64,000 nt of DNA from Asterias amurensis (taxonomy: Eukaryota > Echinodermata > Asteroidea > Forcipulatida > Asteriidae): positions 10,417,391 through 10,481,390 of the forward strand of contig NC_092657.1 in the NCBI RefSeq assembly GCF_032118995.1, given 5' to 3'. How positions within the stretch are numbered: the stretch's first letter is position 1; each line of letters starts with the position of its first letter. The notes under the pieces were generated by a model, which was not told the DNA's origin, did not search any database, and was given only the letters and a program-made list of their open reading frames with translations. Of this stretch, positions 34,641 to 44,892 are shown piece after piece. The translations under genes and the position numbers were made by a program.

Positions 34641-35600
34641 TGAGTCGTTGACCCCGGTGACGTGCAGACGGCCGAAGCTCCGCCCCCCTCAGATCCGAAT
34701 TTTCAACCTGGGCCATGTTTTACTCTTTCGCTCGGGGTTCTTGTAAGTTTTTGTATTTTTAAGGGGTTTGGGCCACAGCCCGAAACACCTGTTATTAGGT
34801 GTTCGTGCATTATGAGCACGAACACCTCAGTTAATGTTCCGTCTTTTTTTCTTCTTCTTCATCTTCTTCTTCCGTGTCAACTCTTCTCTGTCGCATAACT
34901 CAAGATTGAAACTGAATTGATTCTTAAAACTCATCAGACAATTGCCCCTCAATATGAAGACGGTACAGCTGCATGACGTCATGATGACGTCATCTGGTGT
35001 TGAATTACAAGGCTTTTAACGTTGAAAAATGACCATTTGCTTTTTGCTGTATCTCTGCCAATTTGAAAGATATGATGAAAGAGTATAACTAAATTTGGAA
35101 AGTTAACGCAAACATCATATGATCTTTACTTCCGGTTCGTTACCCTGGGTCGAAGTTTGCCTTTTTTTTTTTTTCTTCGAAAATCAGTTTTTTGCCTTTT
35201 TTACAACATGACCCAAGATTGAAAATGAATCGAACATTGAAACTTCATAAGAAAATTGAAATACAGTATCAAGACCACACAAACTTGATGATGTCATGAT
35301 GACGTCATCAGGTATCACATAACACTAACTCACAGTTTAGTATTTGTAAAAAATCATAACTCTTGAAGAACATACTGGATTTTTTGAATTTACAAATCAT
35401 CGGACAGGCCGTAAAAAGTTTCACAATCGCTACACATAGTTTGACCCCATTTGACCTTGACATCCGCTTCAAACTGGAAGTTGAAAATTTCAAAAATTCA
35501 TATCTCAAAAACTGCTTTACATTTAGAGCATTCTTTTTTCACCAGGCTTTCGAATGTTGAGTCTGCTCAAACTTTGCACAGAGATGACAATATTTTGATT
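34641..35600. repeat. Dispersed-type repeat with two ~315-bp tandem parts and a 12-bp hairpin
   Basis: Two related stretches, about 34,890-35,005 and 35,204-35,320, share AAGATTGAAA.TGAAT and the block CATGATGACGTCATC; their spacing is about 315 bp. A perfect stem (AGGTGTTCGTGC, 34,797-34,808, and complement 34,816-34,827) with a 7-base loop lies upstream, then a CTT-rich tract. No protein. Probably a decayed mobile element of unknown class. Confidence 0.6.
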
Positions 35601-37080
35601 TTAGCCTTTAGTTCTAACTGAAGTCAAAGTAAGTGGGATGCTCTGGTTCAGTTCAGTACAGCATGTACTCCAAGTCCGCAGACGACCTTCGCGAAGTGTG
35701 GATAGCGCCCCCAACATGGAATTGGAACAACCTTATGCAACGTGCATTGAAGAGAAAACTTTAAAGTGCGGAAGTCTATCACAGAACAACTGATAAATAA
35801 AATTGTTAGTTCCGAGAGACGGCTGATAATGTTCAAATTTTGTTAAGCTATTGCTTTCCTTACATGAGAGTTGTTTCTATCAATCAATGAAAAATCATCA
35901 ATCACAAATGACAACGTTTTAAAGTGATTCTTTAGTGTAGAAGATGAACCTTTATTACAACCGTTGATGCCATTACACGATACAACCAATTTAGTAAAGT
36001 ATACTAAGCTAAATGATTCAGAAATTATTATCTGTAAAACAAATTGCTCTTCTTTGATTTTGTTAATGTGTGAATGGTTGATTCTTTGAATCTTAAAACA
36101 CATTCTTCAAAGTATAGGCATGTTATGACAAGTTTGGTTGAGTTAATTGGAGAATTGTATTCTAGTTGAAGTTTGTACTGTTTTATATTATTTGAAGTCA
36201 ATAATTGATTTATGAAGTTGGGCAATGACTGAATATTTATGTTTCAAATGCATAAACATGTCCTGCTCAACTTGTAAAGAAGTAAAATTCGATCGAGAAA
36301 TCAAGCTAAACTTGAACAAATGGATAGATGAAATCAAAAGATTTTTTGGGAAAAAAAAGGAAATTAATTGTGAAAGAAATCTATCAAGAAAATTATAGTT
36401 GATAGCACATGTTTCCATAGCTATGGTAAAGAACTGGATGTTTCATAACCATCTAAATTGTCTAGTCTTTATCTATTACTATACACAGTGAAAAGATTCT
36501 GTTTTCAAGTTAAGTTGACATTATGTTTTTGTAAAGGTGTTTTTAAATATAACCGTGGAGGTTGACTTTTTCTTTATAGTTATTGAAGTATTAAGTTACA
36601 TAAGTATTAAGTTACATACTTAAAAGTTTCTGTACACCTAAATATTTTTCATTATAATGACACTGAAAATTCCAAAGTATTATACGTCAGTGTTAGAACA
36701 CAATGTCAGAAAAACATTGTGTTTTCAAATTTTGTTAACACAACGTACATAATTTATACTTATTATACTTGCAATGAAAGTGAATTGTTACTTAAATCCA
36801 CCTAATCATTGGCCTTCGATACAATTCAAAAAATTGCAAATGTTTTATATCTAAATTGATCTCTATTGGCAACCAAGTCGTGCTGTAATTATCCAAAAGC
36901 ATTCCTTCATATACTTTCGAGTCATACATTAACTACACATGGAAGATGTTTCAACTATATGAGTTTGCCTTTTCTCTTCGGTTTCCTTTTTGCCTTTATT
37001 TGATTCATCAAAGCTTTAGCCAACAATCTATAATGATACACGTTTAGTTTTATTACCTTTGCACTTTTGGCACTTTTATG
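35601..37080. other. AT-rich spacer
   Basis: Several minus-strand frames of 65-86 codons overlap in very AT-rich sequence; I recognise no domain. A 16-bp direct duplication (AAGTATTAAGTTACAT) is near 36,586-36,618. Confidence 0.4.
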
Positions 37081-38160
37081 AAGGTAACTTACGTAAAGAG
37101 GAAATTAAACCAAAAATATGCTCAACCATGCCAACAAATGCCTTTCAGAAAGGGACAAGAAAGTCCAACCCATGTCCATTGACAAACTGTTTCATGAACT
37201 GGGATGTGGCTGCGGAAAAGACCTGCGGACGTTCATTCATTCCAAAGGCTTCCATAATTCAAATGAAGTTCTCCAATATCAGAAATCTACTTTCGTTTTG
37301 TTGGCAACGGATTGAACATTTTTGGCCTCCATGTCATGCTTGCTTTTTCATATTCAAAGCTCATTCTAGAATTCGTGACCAAGGTTCATTAACCCACAAA
37401 CAGTCTCACGACTGCAGTTCTCGTGGCTCTTCAAGATGGCAGTAGCCACAAGCATGCATTCATTAGGAATTGTTGCCATATATTTTACAGGACTTTGGAT
37501 GAGACTATTAAAGTTCACCACAAATGATACTGAAAATAAATCACGGTTTGTACCAGGAGGCAATCACAACTCTTCAAAAGAGGAAAGCTGACCCCTCAAC
37601 AACGTTAGCGACAAGAAGTTCAATATTTGCCAGTGTACCCTCTGAAGGAGGACAGCTACTTTAAAAAGTAATTTTCGTTTTCATCTGACCAAGAAAAGGG
37701 AGAAGTGCAAGCTCTCTTAATAGTAAAGCTCTCGGAATCCAATTAAAAATTGTCATCCTCCGACAATTGAAGACACAACTGCCTAATGTATGTTTCTGGA
37801 ACCCAAATGAAAAGTTGCAAACCCAAGCCCAATTTGCATACGCACACAACATTTCCGGAGAACGAAAATTTGCTGTGGTCGACTCATACATACATCGTAC
37901 ACCTAGTGCCTAAATGGGAGAAATAGAGTTATTAGCCTGTGTTCACATGCGACAAGACAGTTCAATGGCTCAAGAAACTCAACGCATAGTCCAAAAAGAA
38001 GTATATTATGAAGGCAATAATATCTCTTGGTCGCAAGAGAACAAAAGGAACCAGGGATGTAACAAGACGAAATAAGCACGTTCCTTAAAATCTTATTAAA
38101 TACCTTCCTGAGGATCGCACCGCGGGACCGAGTGGCAAAACCCAATTGTGAAAATTACAT
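37081..38160 (+). other. Possible decayed coding region, unrecognised
   Basis: Open plus-strand segments follow each other in shifting frames: MLNHANKCLSERDKKVQPMS with HELGCGCGKDLRTF (37,118-37,315), then LHVMLAFSYSKLILEFVTKV, SSHKHAFIRNCCHIFYRTLD, and near 37,830 QFAYAHNISGERKFAVVDSY. The amphipathic and Cys-containing composition suggests former coding, either transposon or host. I cannot name a family. Many stops and shifts are present. Confidence 0.3.
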
Positions 38161-39345
38161 ACACCCGACGCAATAATATCACGTTTATGTTATATGAGCA
38201 TAGCTTTTGAAGTAGTGTAAAATTTAAAGTAACATTTAAAATAAAACAGCAAACCTGCGCTCTGTAAGTGGATTCTTATATGGAGTGTATACATTTGACT
38301 CGGTGCCGTAAAATTTATAATAGAAAATAATAGAATAGAATAGAATAAATAGAATAGAATACTGATAATTTCGAGTTTTACCAATACACATTTAGCACGC
38401 CATTGTATGCAAACCTGGAAAGTATCCTTTTTTCCGGCTCAGTAAAAAGATATTAGGTTTATTTAGTTTCCAAAGCCTTTTGTGAATTATTGGGTTAAAA
38501 AATACGCCGATCACCAAAGCAGGATTGCATAGGCCAGAGATTACAAGTGCATCGGCCGTATTCATGGCGCTAATTGAATACATTTTCTTTGTGAAACTAA
38601 TTTATTAGGTTGAAAATTACGTTAATACTTTAGTTAACAGATTATCCAGAATTATTAGAGTTTGACTGGCCCTTATCTTTGATTCGGTGTTGCGGTCTCT
38701 TCGAATTAAAATCGAGCGTTCGTTAGAATAATTGTCGATAAAATACTTCGAGAGTTTTAACTCATAAAATCATTCCACCTGTGTTAGAATCTATACTTGA
38801 AGCTCCTTCAAGTTTTGTATATTTTTGTCTGTTGGGGACTATTTGGTTTAAACATTTAGGTGTGTCAGCCAATGATGATGAAATTATGACAAAAAAATGC
38901 TAAATCGTTACTAGAAAACAAAATTGTTTATTTACACGAAACAGGTCAGCCTTATTCTTTCCGTTTGTCATCTATTTTCCACTGAGATTAAAGGGGATAG
39001 TTGAGCAAGCATTTTGCGCTCAGTTTCGCAGTGATACGAGCAGACGGATGACGGACTCTGTCGATGATTTCATCCGGTGGCACTAGACCGTCATTGTCGA
39101 CTGATGAGAGCGATTTAGGTGCCGTCTTTTGTTTAGTGGATCTTCATCGTGTTTGCCAAAACAAAATTCAGTTGAATACAAATGTGACATCCGTCAAATC
39201 GTTACCTTTTGTTTTCGTTGTCACGTAAGTCTCATATATATTACTTGCACTCGTTGGTTTATCTGTACAGCTCTGTTCAATTTTTGAAAATGTTACATAA
39301 ATTTTCTAAATTACTGTTTTAATATTATGGTGTTTTTACTACTAA
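38161..39345. other. AT-rich spacer with (TAGAA)n microsatellite
   Basis: A pentanucleotide run lies at about 38,328-38,360. Nothing else recognised. Confidence 0.45.
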
Positions 39346-39590
39346 GATCTTAAAGAAAACTATCTTGTTGGGTATTATAAACCTATCAAAATAAACGATA
39401 TTGACATGCTTATTTTCAACGAGTGTCACCATAGGGATCACAAACACCCTTTTAACAAGATCATGAAGACATATCTTAAAGAGAAGTACGATCTGCTTCA
39501 GCACGAATGGAATTCAAACAAAACATTCCGGCCCATATCCAACGAGGCGACAAATTTATCTTTAAGCCTCATTAAGTCCGGAAAATAGAC
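39346..39590 (+). pseudogene. DExH helicase fragment (Dicer / RIG-I-like receptor type)
   Basis: The frame from 39,346 reads ENYLVGYYKPIKINDIDMLI, then FNECHHRDHKHPFNKIMKTY. This matches the helicase motif II region of Dicer and RIG-I-like receptors (LLIFDECHH...HPYNKIM..Y in the family), where the DECH box couples ATP binding to RNA sensing. Here the Asp of DECH is Asn (NECH). A possible 3' acceptor (CTACTAAG) lies just upstream. After about residue 50 the sequence no longer follows the family and ends at a stop (39,586). Neighbouring helicase motifs were not found, so this is best read as an isolated exon copy or pseudogene of an innate-immunity or RNAi helicase. Confidence 0.5.
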
Positions 39591-39714
39591 ACTGCGGAAT
39601 GGTACAAAAGCTACCATACTTAAAGAGCTACATGAATACGTCTTTACAGCCATTGGACCCTTTCGGAAAAAAGTGTTATCCAAGGCCCACACTTTGTGTA
39701 CCACAACTTCTATA

Positions 39715-40013
39715 TCAAATAACAAACCTGTGAAAATTTAGGCTCAATTGGTCATGGGAGTCGGGAGAAAACAACGGAAAAACCCACCCTTGTTTCCGCG
39801 CGTTTTGCCGTGTCATGACATGTGTTTACCATAAATCTGTAGTTCTCGTTTACGAGAATTTATATTGTTTTACTATTTTCTCAAAAAGTAAAGCATTTCA
39901 TGGAATAATATTTCAAGAAAAGTCTTTCACCATTGCGTTCTGTAAACCCTGTAAGTTATTTGTAAATCTGTGAATTTTTTTTCCCCTGAACCGAAAGGGT
40001 CCAATGGCTTTAA
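39715..40013. mobile_element. MITE family B relative, 5'-truncated
   Basis: Starts within AATAACAAACCTGTGAAAAT, TTAGGCTCAATTGGTC, as in family B, then diverges (CACCCTTGTTTCCGCGCG, GTTCTCGTTTACGAGAA). It ends GGGTCCAATGGCT next to TTAA at 40,010-40,013. A related but distinct TTAA MITE subfamily, lacking its left end. Confidence 0.65.
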
Positions 40014-40049
40014 CCGGTATTTAACTTAAAACAAATTTATCAACATAAA

Positions 40050-40267
40050 CCACAAGGGAAACTGACTGGGTAAATTTGTAAATGATTTTGAGGCTGAACA
40101 AAGAATTGACTAGAGTGGGATTCGAACCAACGACCTCCGGATTAACGTGCCGGCGCTCTACCAACTGAGCTATCTAGCCCTATATTGGCGGTGTCCCAAT
40201 TTTGTCAATATCTTTGTTTGGGGGTGCCAGTCAGAAGCCCAATTTATCCAGTCAGTTTCCCTTGTGG
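40050..40267 (-). mobile_element. tRNA-like unit bounded by 20-bp perfect inverted repeats (SINE-B)
   Basis: CCACAAGGGAAACTGACTGG at 40,050-40,069 is exactly inverted at 40,248-40,267, and the match extends to about 27 bp. Inside, on the minus strand, is a complete tRNA-like sequence (about 40,183-40,110). It has box A TAGCTCAGTTGG, a loop with GTT at the anticodon position (Asn-like), and box B GGTTCGAATCC. The 5' flank is GGGACACCGCCAATATA. An ordinary SINE has no terminal inverted repeats, so this may be a composite. Confidence 0.75.
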
Positions 40268-40560
40268 TTTATATTGATATCTGAAACAAAAAGTGCATCC
40301 CCTTAAGGTGATCCCCTAGCTGCCGCTTCCCAGATTGTATCGTAATTTGGGTGTGATCCCTGGCTACACGGCAGTTAACAGTTGTATGGCTTGTGACTGG
40401 CACCCCCAAACAAAGATATTGACAAAATAGGGACACCGCCAATATAGGGCTAGATAGCTCAGTTGGTAGAGCGCCGGCACGTTCATCCGGAGGTCGTTGG
40501 TTCGAATCCCACTCTAGTCAATTATTTGTTCAGCCTCAAAATCATTTAAAAAAAATGTGT
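40268..40560 (+). mobile_element. Second SINE-B copy, opposite orientation
   Basis: From GGTGATCCCCTAGCTGCC through GGCAGTTAACAGTTGTATGG and GACTGGCACCCCCAAACAAA to a tRNA-like head (40,447-40,520; box A TAGCTCAGTTGG, box B GGTTCGAATCC). It ends in TTATTTGTTCAGCCTCAAAA. It is inverted relative to the unit at 40,050-40,267, the two forming a palindrome of about 170-bp arms. Confidence 0.85.
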
Positions 40561-40718
40561 ACATTTACATGTTATTCAGGATTCGCAGCTGTAGCTCAGA
40601 GAGTAAAGCTATCAAAAGTCAAAAGCTATAAGGAAGACTGTCAACGGTTTCAATGACAACTTCAAACGACCCCCTACCAAAATAGCATTAACATTTTTCA
40701 AAGACACCAACTCTAAAT

Positions 40719-41560
40719 TTACTCAGTCCATTCTGACAAAAACAGCAGAACAGCAGCACAGCAGCATACTGTTTTGACTGTACATAATTGCATTTTTAAA
40801 ACCACTTGGCTTGTCACCATGTTACAAAGGCAAGTATACCTGAAAAACACCTCGATGGGCACCGACTGCAAAACAACAGCTTCCGGTTTGTCGTCGATAT
40901 GTGGGAGACTCACGAGAATTCGACCTGTATGAGCAATACCAATCAGCGTACAGACCTCTCCACAGCACCGAAACCGCTCATTTGACAACCAAATAACTTC
41001 CATTATAGATTTGTGTACATGTATTTACCTGTAGCTATTGATGAAAGCCTTGTGATCAAATATGCGGCCAAGCAATATGATGAACCACTGATATAAATGC
41101 TTCCACATCATCAGGGGTTGCTGCTCGGGGTGTTCGATGGCAGGCCTTCCTGAACAATGCATCCTCGCACTTCCTGACTTTCAATTTTGGCAATTAATCC
41201 AACCACTACCTCCCTTGAGAATCCTTATATACCTTTTATTGGTGTAATGTTTGTTGATGGAAAGGTGAACAATTATAGGGGTTACTTTTGGACATTCACT
41301 TTATGCCAATGTAAAGGCCCAGTAATGATAGTATTCATTTTAACAAGTGAACTTTTGTAATTACCTGTTGACATGAATGTAGGAATAATCTTTGTCCATT
41401 GATATAAACATCCAATGTTCAAGAATGAAATTAAGCATGTCCTTCCTGTACTTCGATCTTTGTGCTTCACTAAGACCTCTTCCATCAGTAGACTTATGCC
41501 AATTGCCGACAAGTTGTGCAAATCTGTAATGCATGAGCCAAATCAGACACAAACATTATT
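40719..41560 (-). pseudogene. Transposon-type gene remnant
   Basis: Minus strand. 41,552-41,361 reads FAQLVGNWHKSTDGRGLSEA, QRSKYRKDMLNFILEHW. About 41,150-41,050 reads ATPDDVEAFISVVHH in another frame. 41,003-40,719 gives an open frame (RCCGEVCTLIGIAHTGRILV). The W-x-x-S-x-D-x-RGLSxxxR and TPDDVExF patterns occur in uncharacterised invertebrate transposon proteins (from memory). The frames are interrupted. No ends were found. Confidence 0.4.
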
Positions 41561-41989
41561 TTACCGTAGTAAACCTGACTCCCATGTCAGGTCAGGGCAA
41601 ATGTGATTATCACATTATTGCTTACCACAAATGTATATCATGCAAGCAAAACTTTTTGCATAACAGATGACTTGAAAAAAGAGTAACATTAAAAACTGCC
41701 ACTTTTGAAACAGATACAACAACAATAAGTCATATAACTACAATGTGATAAAACAATGGTAAAAAAATCTTCAACAGTAAATAACACAGCACCTGCAACA
41801 AATTGACGGTGCATGCTAGTAAATCTGTGGGAAGACAAATCCTATTAAAAGATAACAAAAATGTGCAGGAAAACTGTAGTCTTCAAGAAATTGAACAGAG
41901 ATTAAACAAACCAGTATTCTGGGGGAGGGGAATGTTTAGATGAGTTGAAAAAGAGGAAAGATTAATACTGTCACTTTTAAACTGAGACA
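41561..41989. other. Unannotated spacer
   Basis: No feature seen. Confidence 0.4.
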
Positions 41990-42110
41990 ACAGTCTGGAA
42001 ATCGGAATTAACATTCAGGGAACTGAACTAACTAACATTCAGGGAAACTGAGGTAACATTCAGGGAATCTGAATTAACATTCAGGGAAAGTGAATTAACA
42101 TAGCAAAACA
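41990..42110 (+). repeat. ~26-bp tandem repeat (TAACATTCAGGGAA)
   Basis: The core TAACATTCAGGGAA recurs four times between about 42,007 and 42,090, with variable CTGAAT-type linkers. Confidence 0.85.
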
Positions 42111-42599
42111 ATAACCTGCTAAAACATGCGGGTGCAGGTTAATAATTATAATGGCTTATTGTACACAACTTGAAAATAAGTAACTTGTTACTTACAAGAT
42201 GGTTAGTTTGTACAGGTTTGAAGAAAGATTCAATGTTATTATTTTATGCAATGTTGATGTTACAAACAAATGCATAGTAAGAAAGCATACCTGGCCTCAT
42301 TGCACTAACTCATTGCTGACGGTTTATCAGGTGTATGCCCTGCCTCAACATGATGACGCCAACTCATCGCCAGTCATATGCTTTAAAGGGACACACCGGC
42401 TCACCGTGTACGCAGTTTAGGGCTGTAGAATCATAAATAATGTTTTTATAGATGGTTGCTGTAAAAAAAAAATCATCAATATGTCACGTAATTAGCAAAA
42501 AATTATTTAAAAACCCAGAAGCGGTAAAAGGCCAGCGTAAACGTGTTTCCAGCCGTTGTGGGGGTGAGGGGAGGGAATCGTGAGGGATTCAAAAGCGTC

Positions 42600-43530
42600 C
42601 TTGTGAGAATGTATTTTGGAATGTAAGCGTAGCTGCAAATCTTGAAACGTAAGCCTAGCTTGACTCAGGTTGAAAGCGTAATTTTTGATTGTAGCGAAAC
42701 AAACCTACATGATGCATATGGATTGTATGGATATGGAGTAGCTGCGTAGCTTGGAACGTAACCATATCTTTTGGAACGTAAGCATATCTTGGAACGTAAG
42801 CATAGTTGGGTATCTTGGAACGTAAATGTAGCTGCGTATGAATCGATAAGCATAGCTGAGAAGCTGTGGAGCTTAGAACGTAATCTTATCTTTTGGAACG
42901 TAAGCATATCTTGGAACGTAAGCGTAGCTGGATATCTTAGAACGTAAACGTAGCTGCATATGGAACGTAAGCGTAACTTGACTCAGGATTGAAAGCGTAC
43001 CTTTTGTATATATAGCGTAACTTGAGAAGGAACGTATGCAACATTTTGAATGTAAGCGTAGCTTGGAACGTCATATTTTGGAAGGTATAAGCGTAGCTGG
43101 ATATCTTGAAACGTAAACGTAGCTGCATATGAATCGATAAGCATAGCTGAGAAGCTGTGTAGCTTAGAACGTAATCTTATCTTTTGGAACGTAAGCATAT
43201 CTTAAAACGTAAGCGTAGCTGGATATCTTGGAACAGAAACGTAGCTGCGTATGGAATGTAAGCATAACTTGACTCAGGATTGAAAGCGTACTTTTTGTAT
43301 ATATAGCGTAACTTGAGAAGGAACGTATGCAACATTTTGAATGTAAGCGTAGCTTGGAACGTCATATTTTGGAAGGTATAAGCGTAGCTGGATATCTTGA
43401 AACGTAAACGTAGCTGCATATGGAACGTAAGCGTAGCTTGACTCGGGCTTGAAAAACGTACCTTTTTATATTATAGCGTAACTTGAAGGAACGTAAGCGT
43501 AGCTGAGTAGCTGCGTAGCTTGGAACGTAA
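42600..43530 (+). repeat. Higher-order repeat of GGAACGTAAGCGTAGCT modules
   Basis: The short module (G)GAACGTAAGCGTAGCTTG, with variants, recurs tens of times. On top of it there is a ~290-300 bp higher period. CGATAAGCATAGCTGAGAAG occurs near 42,843 and 43,135; TGACTCAGGATTGAAAGCGT near 42,979 and 43,271, with long identical stretches. A small part recurs inverted at 61.1-61.35 kb. Confidence 0.9.
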
Positions 43531-43739
43531 CCAAATAATACCTCAACAATCTCAAAAATAACACTTCATTCACAGAATTAAAAAAATATTTTTTTGACAA
43601 AATTATGCTTTGAGGGAATTTTTTTTATCATATTTTTCAACCTTTTATACAAAATTATTTTTCACCTGTTCTTTTTTTGATCGGGGGCTCCGGTTTTTGT
43701 AATCCTTTTTTCTTCTTCATAAAACATTTTTTAAGCTAC

Positions 43740-44079
43740 TCACAAAATGCGATATTCCTTTGTTTTGACATCGTCAATCTTTTTGTATTGTTTCCTGAAA
43801 ACTCCTAGCAAAAAGAAATGAAGAGCCATGAAACAAAACAGAGTATAATATTGGAACGTTGCGATCATAAGAAATAACGGATTTGACACGAGGTGTACCA
43901 ACATGTACTCTGATGTCTGGCTCCCAACCCTTCCCAAGCTCACGGCGAGACCCGCAAGCTGGGAGTTCATAGCGCTCGGGATTACACCTCCAGCCCCCCA
44001 AGAGACACGGCATGTGCGGTACATGATATGCCCCGAGGCTTACGTTCCGATTGCTCCACGCTGTGGGGCCATATAACAA
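43740..44079 (-). other. GC-rich open segment inside the TTAA element
   Basis: Two overlapping minus frames (94 and 101 codons). One has a hydrophobic stretch typical of a membrane helix: NPLFLMIATFQYYTLFCFMA, LHFFLLGVFRKQYKK. It could be a captured host exon or chance. No homology is recognised. Confidence 0.25.
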
Positions 44080-44812
44080 GCTTCCGTTACACGGACTCTT
44101 TGAATGCGAATCTTAAGTTAGATTTTTCACCACTATTTACATTTTGTAGCGATAATTTGAATACATGATCTTTTTTGTCAATTACTCGTTAATAATTTTG
44201 TAAAAAAAAAGATTTAAATTGGTTTGGTAAGTTACTTTTAGACGGCTGGAAGTAAAACTATTTTTTAATGACTGTTCTTTTTCATTCCTGGAAACCCGTT
44301 GAATACATTTCTTGGTCTATTTTGTAGCCCAAATAGCCCAGTTCGGCCGGTGTGTCCCTTTAAATGCTGCAAGTACAAAATAAATTTATGTTACAGGTTT
44401 TTAAAGCTATATACACACATGCCAACCAACTGAAGATCAACTTCATCCCTGTGAACCTAATTTATTTCACAGGCTATCGAGGAAGATGCCTTTGCCGTTT
44501 TGATTTCCTTGAGTAAGGCTGATGTTTCAACACCATGGCTTGACTGAATCAGTTTGTGCCATTTGTGTAGTTGCTTGTGCATGCCATATTACATGCTGAA
44601 CATGTTTAAGAGCAACATGTGACGGCAGTGCTGCCACATGTTTACACATCACTGAGCCTACATGTAGTTTAACTAACGGTTGAAAGTATAAAGTTTGGTT
44701 GTTTACATTTGTCTGCCTTCGTGCATAAAGAGGAAATATCTTAAGGTGTCATGACTTTTTGGAATTAAACTGGACATGCTATAAAAGGGAACTAGTGATG
44801 TTTTGTACAATA

Positions 44813-44892
44813 TGCCTGGTGTGGGCCTCGAACCCCACGACCAAGGATTAATAATCCCATGCTCTACCCTCTACCAACTGAGCTAACCAGGC
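44813..44892 (-). pseudogene. tRNA pseudogene or tRNA-like SINE head
   Basis: Minus strand: acceptor GCCTGGT pairs with ACCAGGC. Box A is TAGCTCAGTTGG and box B GGGTTCGAGGC. The D-arm side carries an extra GGTAGA repeat (TAGAGGGTAGAGC). The anticodon loop reads TTATTAA (ATT) and the T-loop is one base too long. These defects argue against a working tRNA. Confidence 0.6.

Larger units (their letters stand above)
42383..44363. mobile_element. TTAA-flanked DNA transposon (1,973 bp) with internal satellite
   Basis: TTAA at 42,383-42,386 and 44,360-44,363 enclose 42,387-44,359. Ends: left AGGGACACACCGGCTCACCG, right (complement) AGGGACACACCGGCCGAACT, i.e. a 14-bp TIR. TTAA plus AGGGA fits the TTAAAGGRR terminus of T2/Kolobok elements. 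The interior is a long tandem repeat (42.6-43.53 kb) and a GC-rich right part with open minus frames of 94-101 codons. No transposase is recognised, so it is non-autonomous. A partial copy lies inverted at 61.09-61.90 kb and an end at 504. Confidence 0.82.

Noticed and set aside
40100-40520. Two functional tRNA-Asn genes
   Set aside because: Both have C instead of T before the anticodon and a weak anticodon stem, and are embedded in SINE-B bodies repeated at 6.2 kb.
42665-43419. Minus-strand frames such as YAATFTFQDIQLRLRFK
   Set aside because: Shadows of the GTAAGCGTAGCT satellite inside the TTAA element.
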